The notes under the pieces were generated by a model. It saw only the letters and a program-made list of their open reading frames with translations. It was not told the DNA's origin and searched no databases. 7,781 bases of DNA. Origin: Rhodoferax sp. GTDB taxonomy: Bacteria; Pseudomonadota; Gammaproteobacteria; Burkholderiales; Burkholderiaceae_C. Positions 6,778 to 7,781 of this stretch are shown in pieces (the stretch's first letter is position 1; each line of letters starts with the position of its first letter). The DNA lies in NCBI GenBank assembly GCA_028711355.1, contig JAQTSL010000172.1:1-7781 (forward strand). Reading direction: 5' to 3'. The translations under genes were made by a program, and so were the position numbers.

Positions 6778-7494
6778 ATGAGCCAAGTCATGTTTTATGA
6801 AAAGCCGGTAGCCGTCAACCGCGACACCCATCGCAAAACCAAAATAGGTGCGGTGTCGGGCTTTGCTTTTGCTGCAAGAACAAACTCGATTCCCCTGTCT
6901 GGGGTCGAGTTCATTGAAGCCTGCAAAGAATATCCGATCGTTTTTGCCAAAGTTGCCGACAAAAAAGTGCCGGTTGCGCTGGTCGGCTTGCGTGACAACG
7001 AAAATCTTTTTGTTGACGCCGAAGGTGCCTGGGACGCGCGTTATGTGCCCGCTTTTGTGCGCCGCTACCCGTTTGTGCTGGCCGAAGGCGGCGACGACCA
7101 GTTTGTCGTCTGCATCGACGAAGCCGCCCCAGCCTATGGCACCAAAGACGGCCAACCCCTGTTTGCCAAAGATGGCACCAACACCGCATTTTTAGACGGT
7201 GCACTGAACTTTCTCAACGCCTACCAGGCCCAAATGAAACGCACCGAAGCGTTTGTCAGCCAGTTGGACGCGCTTGATATGTTGACTGAAATGTCGGCTA
7301 AAACCGAGCTCACCGACGGCCGTCAATTTTTGTTCAACGGGCTGTACGTGATTGACGAAAAAAAGCTTCAGACGCTGGACGAAAAAACCACCGCCAACCT
7401 GATTCAGTCTGGCGAAGCCGGCTGGATTTATGCGCACCTGATCTCGTTGTCCAACATGAGCCGCCTGGTGGACCGCATCTCGGCCCGCGCCTAA
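6778..7494 (+). CDS. SapC family protein
   Basis: This 238-residue protein matches the SapC family, named after an S-layer-locus protein of Campylobacter and widespread in Proteobacteria with no settled biochemical function. Family features are the N-terminal segment ending FAARTNSIPLSGVEFIEA (31-48), EYPIVFAKV (51-59), LFVDAEGAWDARYVPAFVRRYPF (77-99), the middle DGTNTAFLDGALNFL (132-146), and the C-terminal FNGLYVIDEKKLQTL (186-200) with GEAGWIYAHLISL (212-224). There is no signal peptide or membrane helix, so it looks cytoplasmic or released by another route. AGGA at 6767-6770 lies 7 bases before the ATG, supporting this start. The gene is monocistronic, divergent from mutS, and its stop codon lies within the palindrome at 7493-7523. 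Its codon use is slightly more AT-rich than the neighbours, with frequent AAA and TTT, which can reflect high expression. No S-layer gene is visible here. Confidence 0.9.
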   Translation: MSQVMFYEKPVAVNRDTHRKTKIGAVSGFAFAARTNSIPLSGVEFIEACKEYPIVFAKVADKKVPVALVGLRDNENLFVDAEGAWDARYVPAFVRRYPFVLAEGGDDQFVVCIDEAAPAYGTKDGQPLFAKDGTNTAFLDGALNFLNAYQAQMKRTEAFVSQLDALDMLTEMSAKTELTDGRQFLFNGLYVIDEKKLQTLDEKTTANLIQSGEAGWIYAHLISLSNMSRLVDRISARA

Positions 7495-7523
7495 ATTAAT
7501 TGGGGTCAGACCCCAATTAATTT
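7493..7523. terminator. Perfect palindrome containing both convergent stop codons; likely bidirectional terminator
   Basis: The 15-base arms at 7493-7507 and 7509-7523 are exactly complementary around A7508. The centre is GGGGTCAGACCCC and the flanks are AT-rich (AATTAATT). The stop codon of the SapC gene (7492-7494) and that of the opposite gene (7517-7519) both lie in it. A GC-rich upper stem, an A/U lower stem and a T-run at 7521-7525 suit intrinsic termination rightward and, to a lesser degree, leftward. It shares the core AATTGGGGTCAGA with 211-223. Confidence 0.75.
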
Positions 7524-7781
7524 TTAAGACTGCCGATGCTCACCACGTTGGCCTGGTTGGCGGCGCCGGCCCGCTGTGCTGCTTTGCGGCTTGGGAACAC
7601 TCCATAAAACACCTGCAACTGGTCGGTGCCCAAGGGCAATACAAACACCGGCCAATCGGTTGGCAAGCCCTCTAGCGTGGCCAGCGGCGTGGCTAGCGGC
7701 CAGGTGCCCAGGGCCAGCGTAAACCACTTGGCCGGTTGCTCCTTGAGCCGGGCCCGGCTGGTGTCCATGGCCACCTGTGTT
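7517..7781 (-). CDS. Partial protein with SPOR-like C-terminus (runs off right edge)
   Basis: The frame is open from the right edge to a TAA at 7519-7517, giving 87 complete C-terminal codons. The visible part includes AKWFTLALGTWPLATPL, then WPVFVLPLGTDQLQVFYGVF, then PSRKAAQRAGA. The pattern of a beta-strand, a middle hydrophobic strand and 'VFYGVFPSRKAAQRA' resembles SPOR domains, which bind denuded septal peptidoglycan and typically sit at the C-terminus of membrane proteins or AAA ATPases. Conservation is too loose for certainty. Near-edge GTG and ATG codons (7774-7772 and 7768-7766) are probably internal, because a SPOR domain alone would be odd and no ribosome-binding site is visible. 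The gene converges on the SapC gene and ends within the shared palindrome. Confidence 0.6.
   Translation of the reverse strand, partial: TQVAMDTSRARLKEQPAKWFTLALGTWPLATPLATLEGLPTDWPVFVLPLGTDQLQVFYGVFPSRKAAQRAGAANQANVVSIGSLKN

Overview
The window looks like chromosomal DNA of a GC-rich betaproteobacterium, most likely order Burkholderiales and close to the Comamonadaceae (Rhodoferax/Polaromonas-like). This is judged from codon use, from the character of MutS, the histone-deacetylase-like protein and SapC, and from the gene set. No marker gene is present that would fix the genus.

Layout from left to right. A leftward pair comes first: the start of a DUF58 gene (cut by the left edge) and moxR, an AAA+ ATPase. 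These two families usually sit back to back. Here they are separated by 491 bases (139-629) filled with degenerate duplicated and inverted repeats. Diverging from moxR across only 42 bases is a rightward pair: a zinc-dependent histone-deacetylase-family amidohydrolase, then an MscS-type mechanosensitive channel whose start codon overlaps the deacetylase stop. The channel gene converges on mutS across a 152-base gap that holds a strong REP-like hairpin. mutS is full length (857 residues from the preferred start) with all key motifs. It diverges from a SapC-family gene across a 217-base intergenic region. The SapC gene converges on the 3' end of a partial leftward gene with a SPOR-like C-terminus. 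The two stop codons lie inside one perfect 15-bp-arm palindrome, which probably also serves as a bidirectional terminator.

The genes are mostly housekeeping: envelope or stress-linked chaperone-like ATPase (MoxR/DUF58), acyl deacetylation, osmotic protection, mismatch repair and a conserved SapC protein. I found no convincing new multi-gene system, defence island, CRISPR array, tRNA or rRNA. The most unusual material is non-coding. A 13-base word, AATTGGGGTCAGA, occurs exactly three times (211-223, 552-564 inverted, 7498-7510), and once more with one mismatch (246-258 inverted). All four copies lie in inverted repeats between genes, which suggests a dispersed palindromic element family in this genome.
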